Below are positions 7,394 to 15,908 of a DNA stretch of 64,000 nucleotides, one piece after another; the stretch's first letter is position 1; every line of letters begins with the position of its first letter. The position numbers and the translations under genes are program-made. This DNA is from JADJOY01 sp016713535 [NCBI: Deltaproteobacteria bacterium] (lineage in GTDB: Bacteria > JADJOY01), in the NCBI GenBank assembly GCA_016713535.1, contig JADJOY010000009.1, positions 62,001 to 126,000 on the forward strand. Direction: 5' to 3'. Under the pieces are notes generated by a model. That model searched no databases. It saw only the letters and a program-made list of their open reading frames with translations, and had not been told where the DNA came from.

Positions 7394-9502
7394 ATGAGCG
7401 ACACCACTCTCTCCGACTATCGCCACTCGCGCTCCACCCGGGCGCTTCTCCGCAAGATCGTGCCGATCGTGCTGCCTCCCGAGGTGGTCGAGCGTGACCG
7501 CATGGACGCGACGATCGACCACATGGAGCTCTCGATGCGCGCGCTGCCCACGCCGGTCCGCCTGGGCCTGCGCGCGGGCCTGCTGGCGTTCGAGTGGATG
7601 AGCGTGCTGTGGCCCGGAAACGGCGGCTGGAACGCGTCGCAGCTCGATCCCAAGCGCCTCGAGCGCTACTACCAGAGCTGGTGGAAGAGCCACTTCGCGC
7701 TCTTCACCGAGTTCGCGAAGGGCGTTCGCCAGCTCGCCGCGCTCAGCTACTGGGAGCTCGACGACGTGAAGGCCGAGGTCGGCTACACCCCGGATCCGTG
7801 GATCGAGCTCGTGAAGAAGCGCCGCATGGAGCTGCACGGCGACGAGGTGCGGCGCCACGAGGCGACCCACACCCAGCCTGAGCCGCTGCGAGGCGTGACC
7901 CCGCCGCCGTGGGCCGGGCGCGCGCGGCGCGCGATCGAGGGTGGGGTGTCGTCGCAGGCGTCGGTCGAGCGCGAGCGGCCGGCCGGCATCTACACGCGCG
8001 ACGATCTGCTCACCGGCGGCGACCTCGCGTGCGACGTGGTGATCGTGGGCTCCGGCGCGGGCGGCGCCTCGATGGCCGCCGAGCTCGCGGAGGCCGGCCT
8101 CGATGTGATCGTCCTCGAGGAGGGCGGCTACAACCGCACCGAGGAGTTCACCTCCAACGCCACCGCGATGATCCGCAAGATGTACCGCGATGGCGGCGCT
8201 TCGGCGGCGCTCGGCACGCCGCCGGTCTTCTTCCAGGAGGGCCGCACCGTGGGCGGCTCGACCGTGGTGAACGGCGCCATGGCCTGGCGCACCCCCGAGC
8301 CGATCCTCAAGAAGTGGCAGGAGGAGGATCACCTCGACCGCATCGGCCCGGCCGAGATGGCGTACTTCTACGAGCGGGTCGAGAAGCGCATCCACGTCGC
8401 CTATCAGGACCCCGAGACGATCGGCCGTGACAACGAGCTGTTGCGCCTCGGCGCCGAGCGCCAGGGCTGGAAGTACATCCCCAACACCCGCAACCAGAAC
8501 CACTGCGCGGGCTCCAACAACTGCGCCTTCGGCTGCCCGACCGGCGCCAAGCAGTCCGCGCTGGTGAGCTGGATCCCGCGCGCGGTGCACTTCGGCGCGC
8601 GCGTCTACGCGAACGTGCGCGTCACCCGGATCCTCCACCATCGCAACACCGCGACCGGCGTCGAGGCGCGCATCTCGAACTCCAACGGCTCGCTGGGACG
8701 GACTTTCCGCGTCCACGCCCGGCTGGTCGTGTCGGCGGCGGGAGCCATGCAGACCCCCGCGCTGCTCATGCGCTCGGGCTTCAAGTCCGCGTCGGGGATG
8801 CTCGGCGGCAACCTGAGCCTGCACCCCAACGGCAAGGTGTTCGCGGTGTTCGACGAGGACGTGCGCGGGTGGGAGGGTGTCCACCAGGCCTATCAGGTGC
8901 GGCACTTCCAGGATCAGGGCTTCCTGATGGCGGCGGTGAACGTACCGCCCAACGTCGTCGCCATGACCATGCCCACCTACGGCAAGGCGCTCGGCGAGGC
9001 GATGAAGGACTACGCGAAGATCGTGACCGCCGGGATCCTCGTCGAGGACACCACCGTCGGCCGTGTCCGCACGGCGCCCAACGGCCAGCCCTACGCCTTC
9101 TACAACCTGAACGACGCGGACGCGGAGCAGGTGAAGCGCGGCGTGGCGCTGCTGAGCGAGCTCCTGTTCGCGGCGGGGGCCAGGAAGATCATCCTGCCCT
9201 TCGCGGGCGCCAAGGACCTGCTCTCGGCCGACGACGCCAAGAAGCTGCTATCGATGAACATCCCCAAGAGCCACATGGAGATCGTGACCGTACACCTCAT
9301 GGGGACGGCGCGCATGGGATCCGACCCGAAACGCGCGGTGTGCGACAGCTACGGCCACGTCTACGGCTTCGACCGCCTGGTGGTGAGCGATGGCAGCCTG
9401 TTCCCGTCGCCGATCGGCGTGAACCCCGCCGAGACCATCCAGGCGCTCTCGGTGCGCAACGCCGCCTACATCCTCGACAACCACCAGCGCTTCCTCTCCT
9501 GA
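7394..9502 (+). CDS. GMC-family FAD oxidoreductase, long-chain-alcohol-oxidase-like
   Basis: A 702-residue flavoenzyme. Residues 1 to about 200 form a helical extension like that of long-chain alcohol oxidases and gluconate-dehydrogenase-type subunits. The FAD-binding core follows (VVIVGSGAGGASMAAELAEA; GRTVGGSTVVNGAMAWRTP), then a Cys-rich insertion CAGSNNCAFGCPTGAK and the catalytic region VHLMGTARMGSDP with GVNPAETIQAL near the end. These enzymes oxidise alcohols to aldehydes or ketones. The insertion is typical of fatty-alcohol and sterol oxidising relatives. It lies directly after the FadR-like regulator, which fits control by a lipid-derived ligand. ATG 7394 is the first in-frame start; its ribosome-binding site is weak. 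Confidence 0.92.
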   Translation: MSDTTLSDYRHSRSTRALLRKIVPIVLPPEVVERDRMDATIDHMELSMRALPTPVRLGLRAGLLAFEWMSVLWPGNGGWNASQLDPKRLERYYQSWWKSHFALFTEFAKGVRQLAALSYWELDDVKAEVGYTPDPWIELVKKRRMELHGDEVRRHEATHTQPEPLRGVTPPPWAGRARRAIEGGVSSQASVERERPAGIYTRDDLLTGGDLACDVVIVGSGAGGASMAAELAEAGLDVIVLEEGGYNRTEEFTSNATAMIRKMYRDGGASAALGTPPVFFQEGRTVGGSTVVNGAMAWRTPEPILKKWQEEDHLDRIGPAEMAYFYERVEKRIHVAYQDPETIGRDNELLRLGAERQGWKYIPNTRNQNHCAGSNNCAFGCPTGAKQSALVSWIPRAVHFGARVYANVRVTRILHHRNTATGVEARISNSNGSLGRTFRVHARLVVSAAGAMQTPALLMRSGFKSASGMLGGNLSLHPNGKVFAVFDEDVRGWEGVHQAYQVRHFQDQGFLMAAVNVPPNVVAMTMPTYGKALGEAMKDYAKIVTAGILVEDTTVGRVRTAPNGQPYAFYNLNDADAEQVKRGVALLSELLFAAGARKIILPFAGAKDLLSADDAKKLLSMNIPKSHMEIVTVHLMGTARMGSDPKRAVCDSYGHVYGFDRLVVSDGSLFPSPIGVNPAETIQALSVRNAAYILDNHQRFLS

Positions 9503-9570
9503 GCGCGACCCGTCGCGCCGGCCCTGGAGCGCGGCCGCTCCGTCGGCCGACGGCGATGGATCGGCGCTCC

Positions 9571-9617
9571 CAACATGTGCCAAACATGTTGTGGCACCCG
9601 GTGGATCGGGATAGGCT
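9571..9617 (+). promoter_or_regulatory. Interleaved palindromes and promoter of the VapBC pair
   Basis: CAACATGT (9571-9578), five bases, then ACATGTTG (9584-9591) is a perfect inverted repeat. A second one, GTGCCA (9577-9582) and TGGCAC (9592-9597), overlaps it. TTGTGG (9589-9594), a 17-base spacer and TAGGCT (9612-9617) form a possible promoter whose +1 would lie about one base before the antitoxin ATG at 9625. Paired palindromes over the promoter are usual autoregulatory operators of FitAB/VapBC systems. Confidence 0.6.
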
Positions 9618-9624
9618 CGGCCGC

Positions 9625-9855
9625 ATGGCGGTGATGATCCAGATCCGGAATGTCCCGGACACGATCCACAGGAAGCTCAAGGCGCGCGCGGCGCGGGCCG
9701 GCCTGTCGATGTCGGACTACCTCCTCGAGGGGATCCGGCGCGATCTGGAACGCCCGACGCGCGACGAAGTCCTCGCCCGGCTCGCGAAGCGCGCACCGGT
9801 CGAGCCCGAGACCGCCGCATCCGAGCTGGTACGGAGCGAGCGGGATCGCGGTTGA
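9625..9855 (+). CDS. VapB/FitA-like ribbon-helix-helix antitoxin
   Basis: A 76-residue protein starting MAVMIQIRNVPDTIHRKL. This is the beta-strand and first helix of FitA-type ribbon-helix-helix antitoxins, followed by LSMSDYLLEGIRRDL and an acidic/basic tail that should bind the toxin. ATG 9625 is chosen because the motif starts there; the open frame extends far upstream only because the DNA is GC-rich. No ribosome-binding site is seen, consistent with a leaderless transcript from the promoter just upstream. The toxin gene overlaps its stop, the normal arrangement. It neutralises the toxin and represses the pair. Confidence 0.88.
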   Translation: MAVMIQIRNVPDTIHRKLKARAARAGLSMSDYLLEGIRRDLERPTRDEVLARLAKRAPVEPETAASELVRSERDRG

Positions 9856-10247
9856 TCGTCCTCGACGCATCGGCCGCCGTCGAGCTGGTGCTCGGCTCGC
9901 GACGCGGCGTCACGGTCGCAGCGCGGTTGAGGGACCCGGCGGTGACACTGCACGCGCCGCATCTGCTCGACCTGGAGGTCGCGCAGGTGCTACGGCGAGG
10001 TGAGCGCGACGGTTGGCTGGCGCCGCGGCGAGCCGCGGAGGCGCTCGCCGACCTCCGGGATCTCGACGTGATTCGCTACCCACACCACGCGCTCTTGGCT
10101 CGGGTCTGGGAGCTGCGCCACAACGTCACCGCCTACGACGCCGCTTACCTGGCCCTCGCCGAGGCGCTCGACGCGCCGATCCTGAGCTGCGACGCGCGGC
10201 TCGCTTCGGCCCCCGGGCACCGGGCGCGAGTCGAGCTGGTCGGCTGA
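9852..10247 (+). CDS. VapC-type PIN-domain ribonuclease toxin
   Basis: A 131-residue PIN domain with the acidic metal-binding set Asp5 (VLDAS), Glu42 (LDLEVAQ), Asp96 (AYDAAYLALAE) and Asp114 (SCDARL). VapC toxins cleave tRNA or rRNA when the antitoxin is lost. Translation probably starts at TTG 9852, overlapping the antitoxin TGA, so the two are translationally coupled. The permease gene starts 18 bp after its stop on the same strand, so the module may share a transcript with the transporter. Family is certain; activity is inferred from the intact residues. Confidence 0.92.
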   Translation: MIVLDASAAVELVLGSRRGVTVAARLRDPAVTLHAPHLLDLEVAQVLRRGERDGWLAPRRAAEALADLRDLDVIRYPHHALLARVWELRHNVTAYDAAYLALAEALDAPILSCDARLASAPGHRARVELVG

Positions 10248-10265
10248 ACGCCCGAACCGAGCCCC

Positions 10266-11195
10266 ATGCGCTCCTTCATCCTGCGGCGGCTCGCCACCTC
10301 GGTCCCGGTGGTGCTGGGCGTCGTCACGCTGGTGTTCGCGCTCATCCACCTGGTGCCGGGCGATCCGGTGGACGCGATGCTGGGCGAGAGCGCGCTGCCC
10401 GCGCAGCGCGAGGAGCTGCGCCACGCCCTCGGCCTCGACCGGCCGATCCTCGTCCAGTACGCGCACTTCCTCGGCGGGCTCGTGCGCGGGGACCTCGGCA
10501 CCAGCTTCCGCCGCGCGACACCCGTCACCGCGCTCCTGGCGCAGCGCTACCCGGCCACGGCCCAGCTCACGTTGGCGGCGATGGCCGTGGCCACGCTCGT
10601 CGCGCTGCCGCTCGGCGTGCTCGCGGCGCTGCGCGCGCGGACCTGGATCGACCACGGCTCGAGCGCGGCGGCGCTCTTCGGCGTGTCCGTCCCCAACTTC
10701 TGGCTCGGTCCGATGCTGATCCTGGTCTTCGCGATCCGCCTCGACTGGCTGCCGGTGTCGGGGCGCGACGGCCTCGCGAACCTCGTGCTGCCCGCCATCA
10801 CCCTCGGCCTCGGGCTCGCCGGCATCCTCACGCGCATGACGCGCAGCAGCCTCCTCGAGACGCTCGGTGAGGACTACATCCGCACCGCCAAGGCCAAGGG
10901 CCTCGGCCCGGCCGTGATCGTGTGGAAACACGCGATGCGCAACGCCTTGATCCCGATCGTGACGCTGATGGCGCTGCAGTTCGGCGCCTTGCTCGCGGGC
11001 TCGGTGATCACCGAGACGATCTTCTCGTGGCCGGGCGTGGGCAAGCTCCTCCTCGAGGGGATCCGCACCCGCGACTACCCGGTGGTGCAGGGCGTGGTGC
11101 TGTCGATCGCGCTCACGTACGTGGCGGTCAACCTGCTCACCGACCTGCTCTACGCGTGGGTAAACCCGAGCATCCGCTTCGGGGGCCGCTCGTGA
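10266..11195 (+). CDS. ABC transporter permease, DppB/OppB family
   Basis: A 309-residue inner-membrane permease with about six helices. It starts MRSFILRRLATSVPVVLG and has the family block HLVPGDPVDAMLGE and the ATPase-contact loop around EDYIRTAKAKGLG. The C-terminal GSVITETIFSWPGVGKLL is also typical. It forms the translocation channel for peptides or similar solutes together with the next gene, whose GTG overlaps its TGA. The binding lipoprotein at 3526 is the probable partner, separated by five genes. An ATPase is missing from the window. Confidence 0.95.
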   Translation: MRSFILRRLATSVPVVLGVVTLVFALIHLVPGDPVDAMLGESALPAQREELRHALGLDRPILVQYAHFLGGLVRGDLGTSFRRATPVTALLAQRYPATAQLTLAAMAVATLVALPLGVLAALRARTWIDHGSSAAALFGVSVPNFWLGPMLILVFAIRLDWLPVSGRDGLANLVLPAITLGLGLAGILTRMTRSSLLETLGEDYIRTAKAKGLGPAVIVWKHAMRNALIPIVTLMALQFGALLAGSVITETIFSWPGVGKLLLEGIRTRDYPVVQGVVLSIALTYVAVNLLTDLLYAWVNPSIRFGGRS

Positions 11196-12046
11196 GCGGC
11201 GCGGCGGACACCGGGCGGCGGCGCATGTTGCGGCGTTTCCTCGCCCACCAGGGGGCGATGGTCGGGCTGGCACTGTCGTGCGGGATGGTGGTGCTGGCGG
11301 CGGTCGGCCCGTCGATCGCCCCCCACGACCCGATCGCGCAAGACCTCGCGGGCCGGCTGTCGCCGCCCGGTGCCGGTCACTGGCTCGGCCAGGACTCGCT
11401 CGGCCGCGACGTGCTGAGCCGCATCCTCGTGGGAGCGCGGGTGTCGCTCTCGGTCGGGGTGGTGGTGGTGTGCGTGTCCGCGACGATCGGCACGCTGGTG
11501 GGGGCGATCGTCGGGCTCGCGGGCGGCTGGGTCGACGAGGTCGCGATGCGTCTCGTCGACGTGCTGCTCGCGTTCCCCGGCATCCTCCTCGCCATCGCGC
11601 TGGGTGCCGTCCTCGGGCCCGGGCTCGACCACACGGTGCTGGCGCTCTGTGTCCTCGGCTGGGTGGGCTACGCGCGACTGGTACGCGGCCAGGTGCTGGC
11701 GCTGCGTGAGCGCGAGTTCGTGCAGGCGGCGGTGGCGCTCGGCGCCGGGCGCGCGCGGATCGTGCGCAAGCACCTGATCCCCAACCTGCTCGCGCCGGTG
11801 CTGGTGCAGGCGACGTTCGGCATGGCGAGCGCGATCGTCGCCGAGGCGAGCTTGAGCTTCCTCGGCCTGGGCGTCGTGCCTCCCACGCCGAGCTGGGGCA
11901 GCATGATCGACGACGGCCGGCTCTACCTCGAGCAGGCTCCCCACGTCGCCGCCTTCCCGGGGATCGCGATCCTGCTCACGGTGCTCGGTCTCAACTTCCT
12001 CGGTGACGGTCTGCGCGACGCCCTCGACGTGAAGGGGTCGAGCTGA
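11192..12046 (+). CDS. ABC transporter permease, DppC/OppC family
   Basis: A 284-residue permease. After one N-terminal helix comes the conserved HWLGQDSLGRDVLSRILVGARVSL block, then the contact loop REREFVQAAVALGAGRARI and the ending SLSFLGLGVVPPTPSWGSM. The start is GTG 11192, forming a four-base GTGA overlap with the DppB-like gene; the longer open frame upstream is a shadow of that gene. With DppB it should form a heterodimeric importer. The substrate follows the binding protein and cannot be named. Confidence 0.95.
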   Translation: MSGAADTGRRRMLRRFLAHQGAMVGLALSCGMVVLAAVGPSIAPHDPIAQDLAGRLSPPGAGHWLGQDSLGRDVLSRILVGARVSLSVGVVVVCVSATIGTLVGAIVGLAGGWVDEVAMRLVDVLLAFPGILLAIALGAVLGPGLDHTVLALCVLGWVGYARLVRGQVLALREREFVQAAVALGAGRARIVRKHLIPNLLAPVLVQATFGMASAIVAEASLSFLGLGVVPPTPSWGSMIDDGRLYLEQAPHVAAFPGIAILLTVLGLNFLGDGLRDALDVKGSS

Positions 12047-12047
12047 G

Positions 12048-15000
12048 GTGGCGCGGGTGACGTGGAGGCCGGCGTGGAGGTGGGCGCGGCGGGTCGCCTA
12101 CGCCGTCGTCGCGCTGATCGTGGCGGTGCTGGTGCTCCTCGCCAGCGCCCAGACCTACGTCAACACCGCCGCCGGGCGGCGCCAGATCGAGGGGCTCTTG
12201 TCCTCGGTGCTCGCGCAGGACGTCACCACCGGCGCGCTCGAGCTCCACCTGCTCTCGGGGCTCACGCTGAAGGACGTGAAGCTGGTGCCGCGCGGGGAGC
12301 TGGCCGAGCACCCGTTCCTGGTCGCCGACGAAATGACCCTCGGCTATTCGCTCACCGAGCTGGTGAACGGGCGGCTCAGGATCGACCAGCTCGCCGCCAA
12401 CGGCGCGCGGGTGGCGGTGGTGTTCCGGGGCGAGCACAGCAACCTGCCGATGTCCGCTCCCCCCGCCGTGCCGCCGCCGGGTGGTCCGGTCACCACGCCG
12501 CCGATCCCGGTGGTGGTGCCGGGCACCGCGCCGATGGCGGCGGCGCCGCCGCCCACCGGCGCTTCCAGCAAGACGCGCGGGCTGGTGATCCCGCCGATCC
12601 CGGTCACGATCGCGCTCGACGCCGTGCGCCTCGCCGACGTCGCGGTGCTCGTCGACCTCGACGGCAAGACGCGCGTCGAGGCGCGCGGGCTCGATCTGGC
12701 CCTTCACGGCCACGCCGGCTCGTCGGGCACCGAGCTCACCCTCGAGGTCTCGCACCGGCCGGGCGCGGACCACGACGTGCGGGTGAGCGTGGCGGGAGCG
12801 AGGCCGATCGCTGTGCGCGCTCCGCTCGACCTCCGCCTCGCGGTACGTGGCGAGGACCTGTCGAAGCTCGCCGCCGACCTGGCGGTCGCGCTGCCAGGCG
12901 CGACGATCGACCTCGGCGCGGGTGCGCGGCCGGTCACCGTGAGGCTCACCGCGCACGCCACCGCCGAGCTCGCCGACGCGAACGCCGAGCTCAGCGACGT
13001 GGTGCTCGACCTCGGTCGTGGCGGCTCCATCGCGCTCGCCGGAACGATCGAGGACTTCCTCGACGCGCCTCGCATCGACGCCACCGTCGAGCACGCGCAC
13101 CTCGACGTGGGCGAGCTGTTGCCGCTCGCCGCCGCGTTCCTCCCCGAGCTCGGCGCAGGCGGCGCGATCGAGGTCGAGCGGCTCTCGGCGAAGGGCGATC
13201 TCAAGGGCGGCACCCAGCACGACCCCCTCCGGGCCAGCGGCCGGGTCACACTCACCGACCTCACGGCCAGCGTTCCGGGCGCGCAAGTGGAGGTGAGCGG
13301 GCTGGGCGGCTCGATCGACCTCGACTCGGTCTCGCTCGTCCACTACCTGCCGAGCGAGCTCGCCGCGCGCGGGAAACTCAGCCTCGCGCGCGTTTCGCTG
13401 CCCGACGGCGGACGCATCGAGGGCCTCGACGTCCGCTTCGAGTCCAGCGCCAAGGGCGGCGACCTCCGTGACGTCCGCGCCTCCGCCACGGTGCACACGG
13501 CCTCGCTGGTGCCGCCGGCCCTCGGCGCGGGCGCCAGGCCGCTCACGCTCGACGCCCGGGTCTCGACCGCGGCCGACCTCACCACGGGCGACCTCCGTGA
13601 GATCGCGGCCGAGGTCAGCGTGCCGCGCGCGCTCTCGCTCACCGCGAGCGGCGAGGTCGGCGCCTTCGGGAAGGGCGCGGTGAAGCTCGTCGCCAAGCTC
13701 GAAGCCCATCCCGGTCCGCTCCTCGAGCTGGTGCCACCGTCGCTTCTCGGCGAGCTGCCGCGCCCGAGCGCGAGCGGTGCCGTGAGGGTCGAGGTGGACG
13801 CCCGGGGCGAGCTCGGGCGCGGCGAGCTCGCCAGCCGTGGCCGGGTGATCCTCGACCAGCTCGGCGCTGGCAACCTGCCCGCCGGTGCCGCCCTCGGTCG
13901 CGTCGATGGCGAGGTCGCCTTCGATGTCCAGCTCAGCGACGGCTTCCGCGTCGGTCCCACCAAGCTCGACGGAACCCTCGCGATCCAGCGCCTCGACGCC
14001 CTCGACGCCGTGCACGTGCCGAGCGCGAGCCTCACGCTCTCGGCGACGGCCGGCGGCGTGCCCCTCGACTCCGCCACCGCGAAGCTCGACCTGGCCGTCC
14101 AGGATGCCCACTACAAGACGCGCGATCTCGAGACGCCGCCCCAGGACGTGAAGCTCACCGCGGCGGCGAGCGGCAACCCGACGGCGGGCGACCTGACGCT
14201 CGAAGCGCTGGATCTGGCGGTGAACCGGGTGGCCCACCTCACCGCAAAGGGCTCCATGCGTGGCTTCGGCCGCGACGCCGTCGATCTCGCGGCGCACCTC
14301 GACGGTCTCGAGCTCTCGACCCTCGCGCTCGAGCTTCCGCGCTCGGTCGGCGCCGCGGTGTCCGGCATCTCGGCCACCGGCGCGCCGACGCTCGACGTGG
14401 CCATGAAGGGACGCCTTCCCACCCCGGAGGAGATCGGGGCGCTCGAGCTGCCGCTCGTCGGACACGTCGCGTTCGAGCTGCCCAAGGGCTCCTTCGCGTG
14501 GCCCGCCCGCGAGGTCGAGGTGAGCAAGGCCTCGTCGAAGGTGGACCTCACCTTCTCTCCCACGAAGCTCGCGGTCGCGATCAACGCGGCGGCGTTCGGC
14601 TTCAAGGACGCGCGCCACTTCGGCGCGACGCCACGCGACGGAGTGCTCACGGTGCGCGCCGCGCTCGACGACCGCGACCGGCTCACCGTGAGCCAGGTCC
14701 ACCTCGGCGTCTTGAACCAGGGTGCCTTCGCGTTCGTGGGTGGCGAGCTCGCAGGGCTGCGCGCGATTCTCGAGAAGAGGACGCTACCGCCCCCGGGCGA
14801 GCTGTTGCGCACCATCGCCGGTCGGCTCGAGGTGGCGGCGGGACTCTATCGCCCCAACCCGCTGCAGGTCGCGCCGGGCCTGAGCGTGGGCGGAGGCTCG
14901 TCGAACCGGATCACCGTGAAGCTGAGACCCGGGCGGGACGTCGCGATCGAGGGTCAGGCGTCGTTCGCCGAGTTCGTGGTGAAAGGGGACGGACTCGAGG

Positions 15001-15908
15001 TGAACGGGCTCACCGGCCGGTTCCCGATCCAGAAGACGCTCGCGATCGTGAGCCCGAGCGCGCGCGGCGAGGCGGCGAAGCGCGCGGCGTCTCCGAGCGC
15101 CGACCTCGACTCGATCGCCGAGCGCAACCGCTCGCTCTACGGCGCGCTGCGTCCGCTCAGCACCAACCGCGACAACCTCCGCCTCTCGACTCTGCTCGCC
15201 GGCGGCTTCGCCGCCCACGACATCTACCTCGACGTGGGCTTCGCGCAGCGCGCGCTGCTGGTGCAGCGCTTCGGTGTCGGTGTCCTCGGCGGGTGGGTGG
15301 GCGGCAGCGCCGAGACGTCGTTCTCGCCGGCCCGCAACCGCCTCCACTTCCAGACCGAGTTCGGCGAGATCGACCTGCGCCGCCTGCTCCCGCTCGACGA
15401 TCCGCTCAGCGACGACGAGGCGCAACTCAGCGGCACGGCGCGGATCGCCCTCGACCTGGCGCGCGGCGAAGCCGGCGGGCCGGTGAGCCTCGGCGACATC
15501 AACGCCGAGCTCAACTTGACCCGGATCGGCGAGGAGGCGCTCGACCAGCTCCTCGCGTTCCTCGATCCGAAAGGCGATCAGAGCTCGATCTCGACCTTCC
15601 GCACCATCCTCGACACCACGGACCTCACCATCAGCCGGGTGCAGATCCCGATCCAGAACGGCGCGCTCACGATGCGGGTCGACTACGGCCTCCACGCCCA
15701 CGTGCCGCGGGTGCTCGAGCGCGCGCTCAACATCGTCTACGACACCACCAACCACTTCGAGATCCCGTCGATCCCGCTGCTCAGGCTCCAGAACGTCGAG
15801 AAGCTGAAGCCGATCTTCGACCGCCTCGAGAGCCTCGAGCCCATCCTCGACATCGTGGGCGGCGATCACATCCGGATCGACCCCGACGGCGGCGCGCGGA
15901 TCGAGTAG
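12048..15908 (+). CDS. AsmA/TamB-like large envelope protein
   Basis: A 1,286-residue protein anchored by one N-terminal helix (about residues 15-37) with a long periplasmic part of repeating beta-strand segments. The start region, NTAAGRRQIEGLLSSVL followed by LSGLTLKDVKLVPRGE, is typical of AsmA, YhdP and TamB proteins, which form grooves carrying phospholipids between membranes. A Pro/Ala-rich insertion lies near residues 140-180. No clear TamB C-terminal domain is seen, so AsmA-like is the safer name. It starts at GTG 12048, one base after the permease stop, and may be translationally coupled. Its end overlaps the convergent hydrolase frame by 43 bp. Confidence 0.82.
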   Translation: MARVTWRPAWRWARRVAYAVVALIVAVLVLLASAQTYVNTAAGRRQIEGLLSSVLAQDVTTGALELHLLSGLTLKDVKLVPRGELAEHPFLVADEMTLGYSLTELVNGRLRIDQLAANGARVAVVFRGEHSNLPMSAPPAVPPPGGPVTTPPIPVVVPGTAPMAAAPPPTGASSKTRGLVIPPIPVTIALDAVRLADVAVLVDLDGKTRVEARGLDLALHGHAGSSGTELTLEVSHRPGADHDVRVSVAGARPIAVRAPLDLRLAVRGEDLSKLAADLAVALPGATIDLGAGARPVTVRLTAHATAELADANAELSDVVLDLGRGGSIALAGTIEDFLDAPRIDATVEHAHLDVGELLPLAAAFLPELGAGGAIEVERLSAKGDLKGGTQHDPLRASGRVTLTDLTASVPGAQVEVSGLGGSIDLDSVSLVHYLPSELAARGKLSLARVSLPDGGRIEGLDVRFESSAKGGDLRDVRASATVHTASLVPPALGAGARPLTLDARVSTAADLTTGDLREIAAEVSVPRALSLTASGEVGAFGKGAVKLVAKLEAHPGPLLELVPPSLLGELPRPSASGAVRVEVDARGELGRGELASRGRVILDQLGAGNLPAGAALGRVDGEVAFDVQLSDGFRVGPTKLDGTLAIQRLDALDAVHVPSASLTLSATAGGVPLDSATAKLDLAVQDAHYKTRDLETPPQDVKLTAAASGNPTAGDLTLEALDLAVNRVAHLTAKGSMRGFGRDAVDLAAHLDGLELSTLALELPRSVGAAVSGISATGAPTLDVAMKGRLPTPEEIGALELPLVGHVAFELPKGSFAWPAREVEVSKASSKVDLTFSPTKLAVAINAAAFGFKDARHFGATPRDGVLTVRAALDDRDRLTVSQVHLGVLNQGAFAFVGGELAGLRAILEKRTLPPPGELLRTIAGRLEVAAGLYRPNPLQVAPGLSVGGGSSNRITVKLRPGRDVAIEGQASFAEFVVKGDGLEVNGLTGRFPIQKTLAIVSPSARGEAAKRAASPSADLDSIAERNRSLYGALRPLSTNRDNLRLSTLLAGGFAAHDIYLDVGFAQRALLVQRFGVGVLGGWVGGSAETSFSPARNRLHFQTEFGEIDLRRLLPLDDPLSDDEAQLSGTARIALDLARGEAGGPVSLGDINAELNLTRIGEEALDQLLAFLDPKGDQSSISTFRTILDTTDLTISRVQIPIQNGALTMRVDYGLHAHVPRVLERALNIVYDTTNHFEIPSIPLLRLQNVEKLKPIFDRLESLEPILDIVGGDHIRIDPDGGARIE

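Noticed and set aside
8869-9624. Long upstream extension of the antitoxin frame
   Set aside because: Overlaps the GMC oxidase and is Arg/Pro-rich; the ribbon-helix-helix protein begins at 9625 next to its operator.
11991-14702. 903-residue open frame opposite the AsmA-like gene
   Set aside because: Charge-rich low-complexity sequence; the plus frame has an N-terminal anchor and AsmA/TamB-type start.
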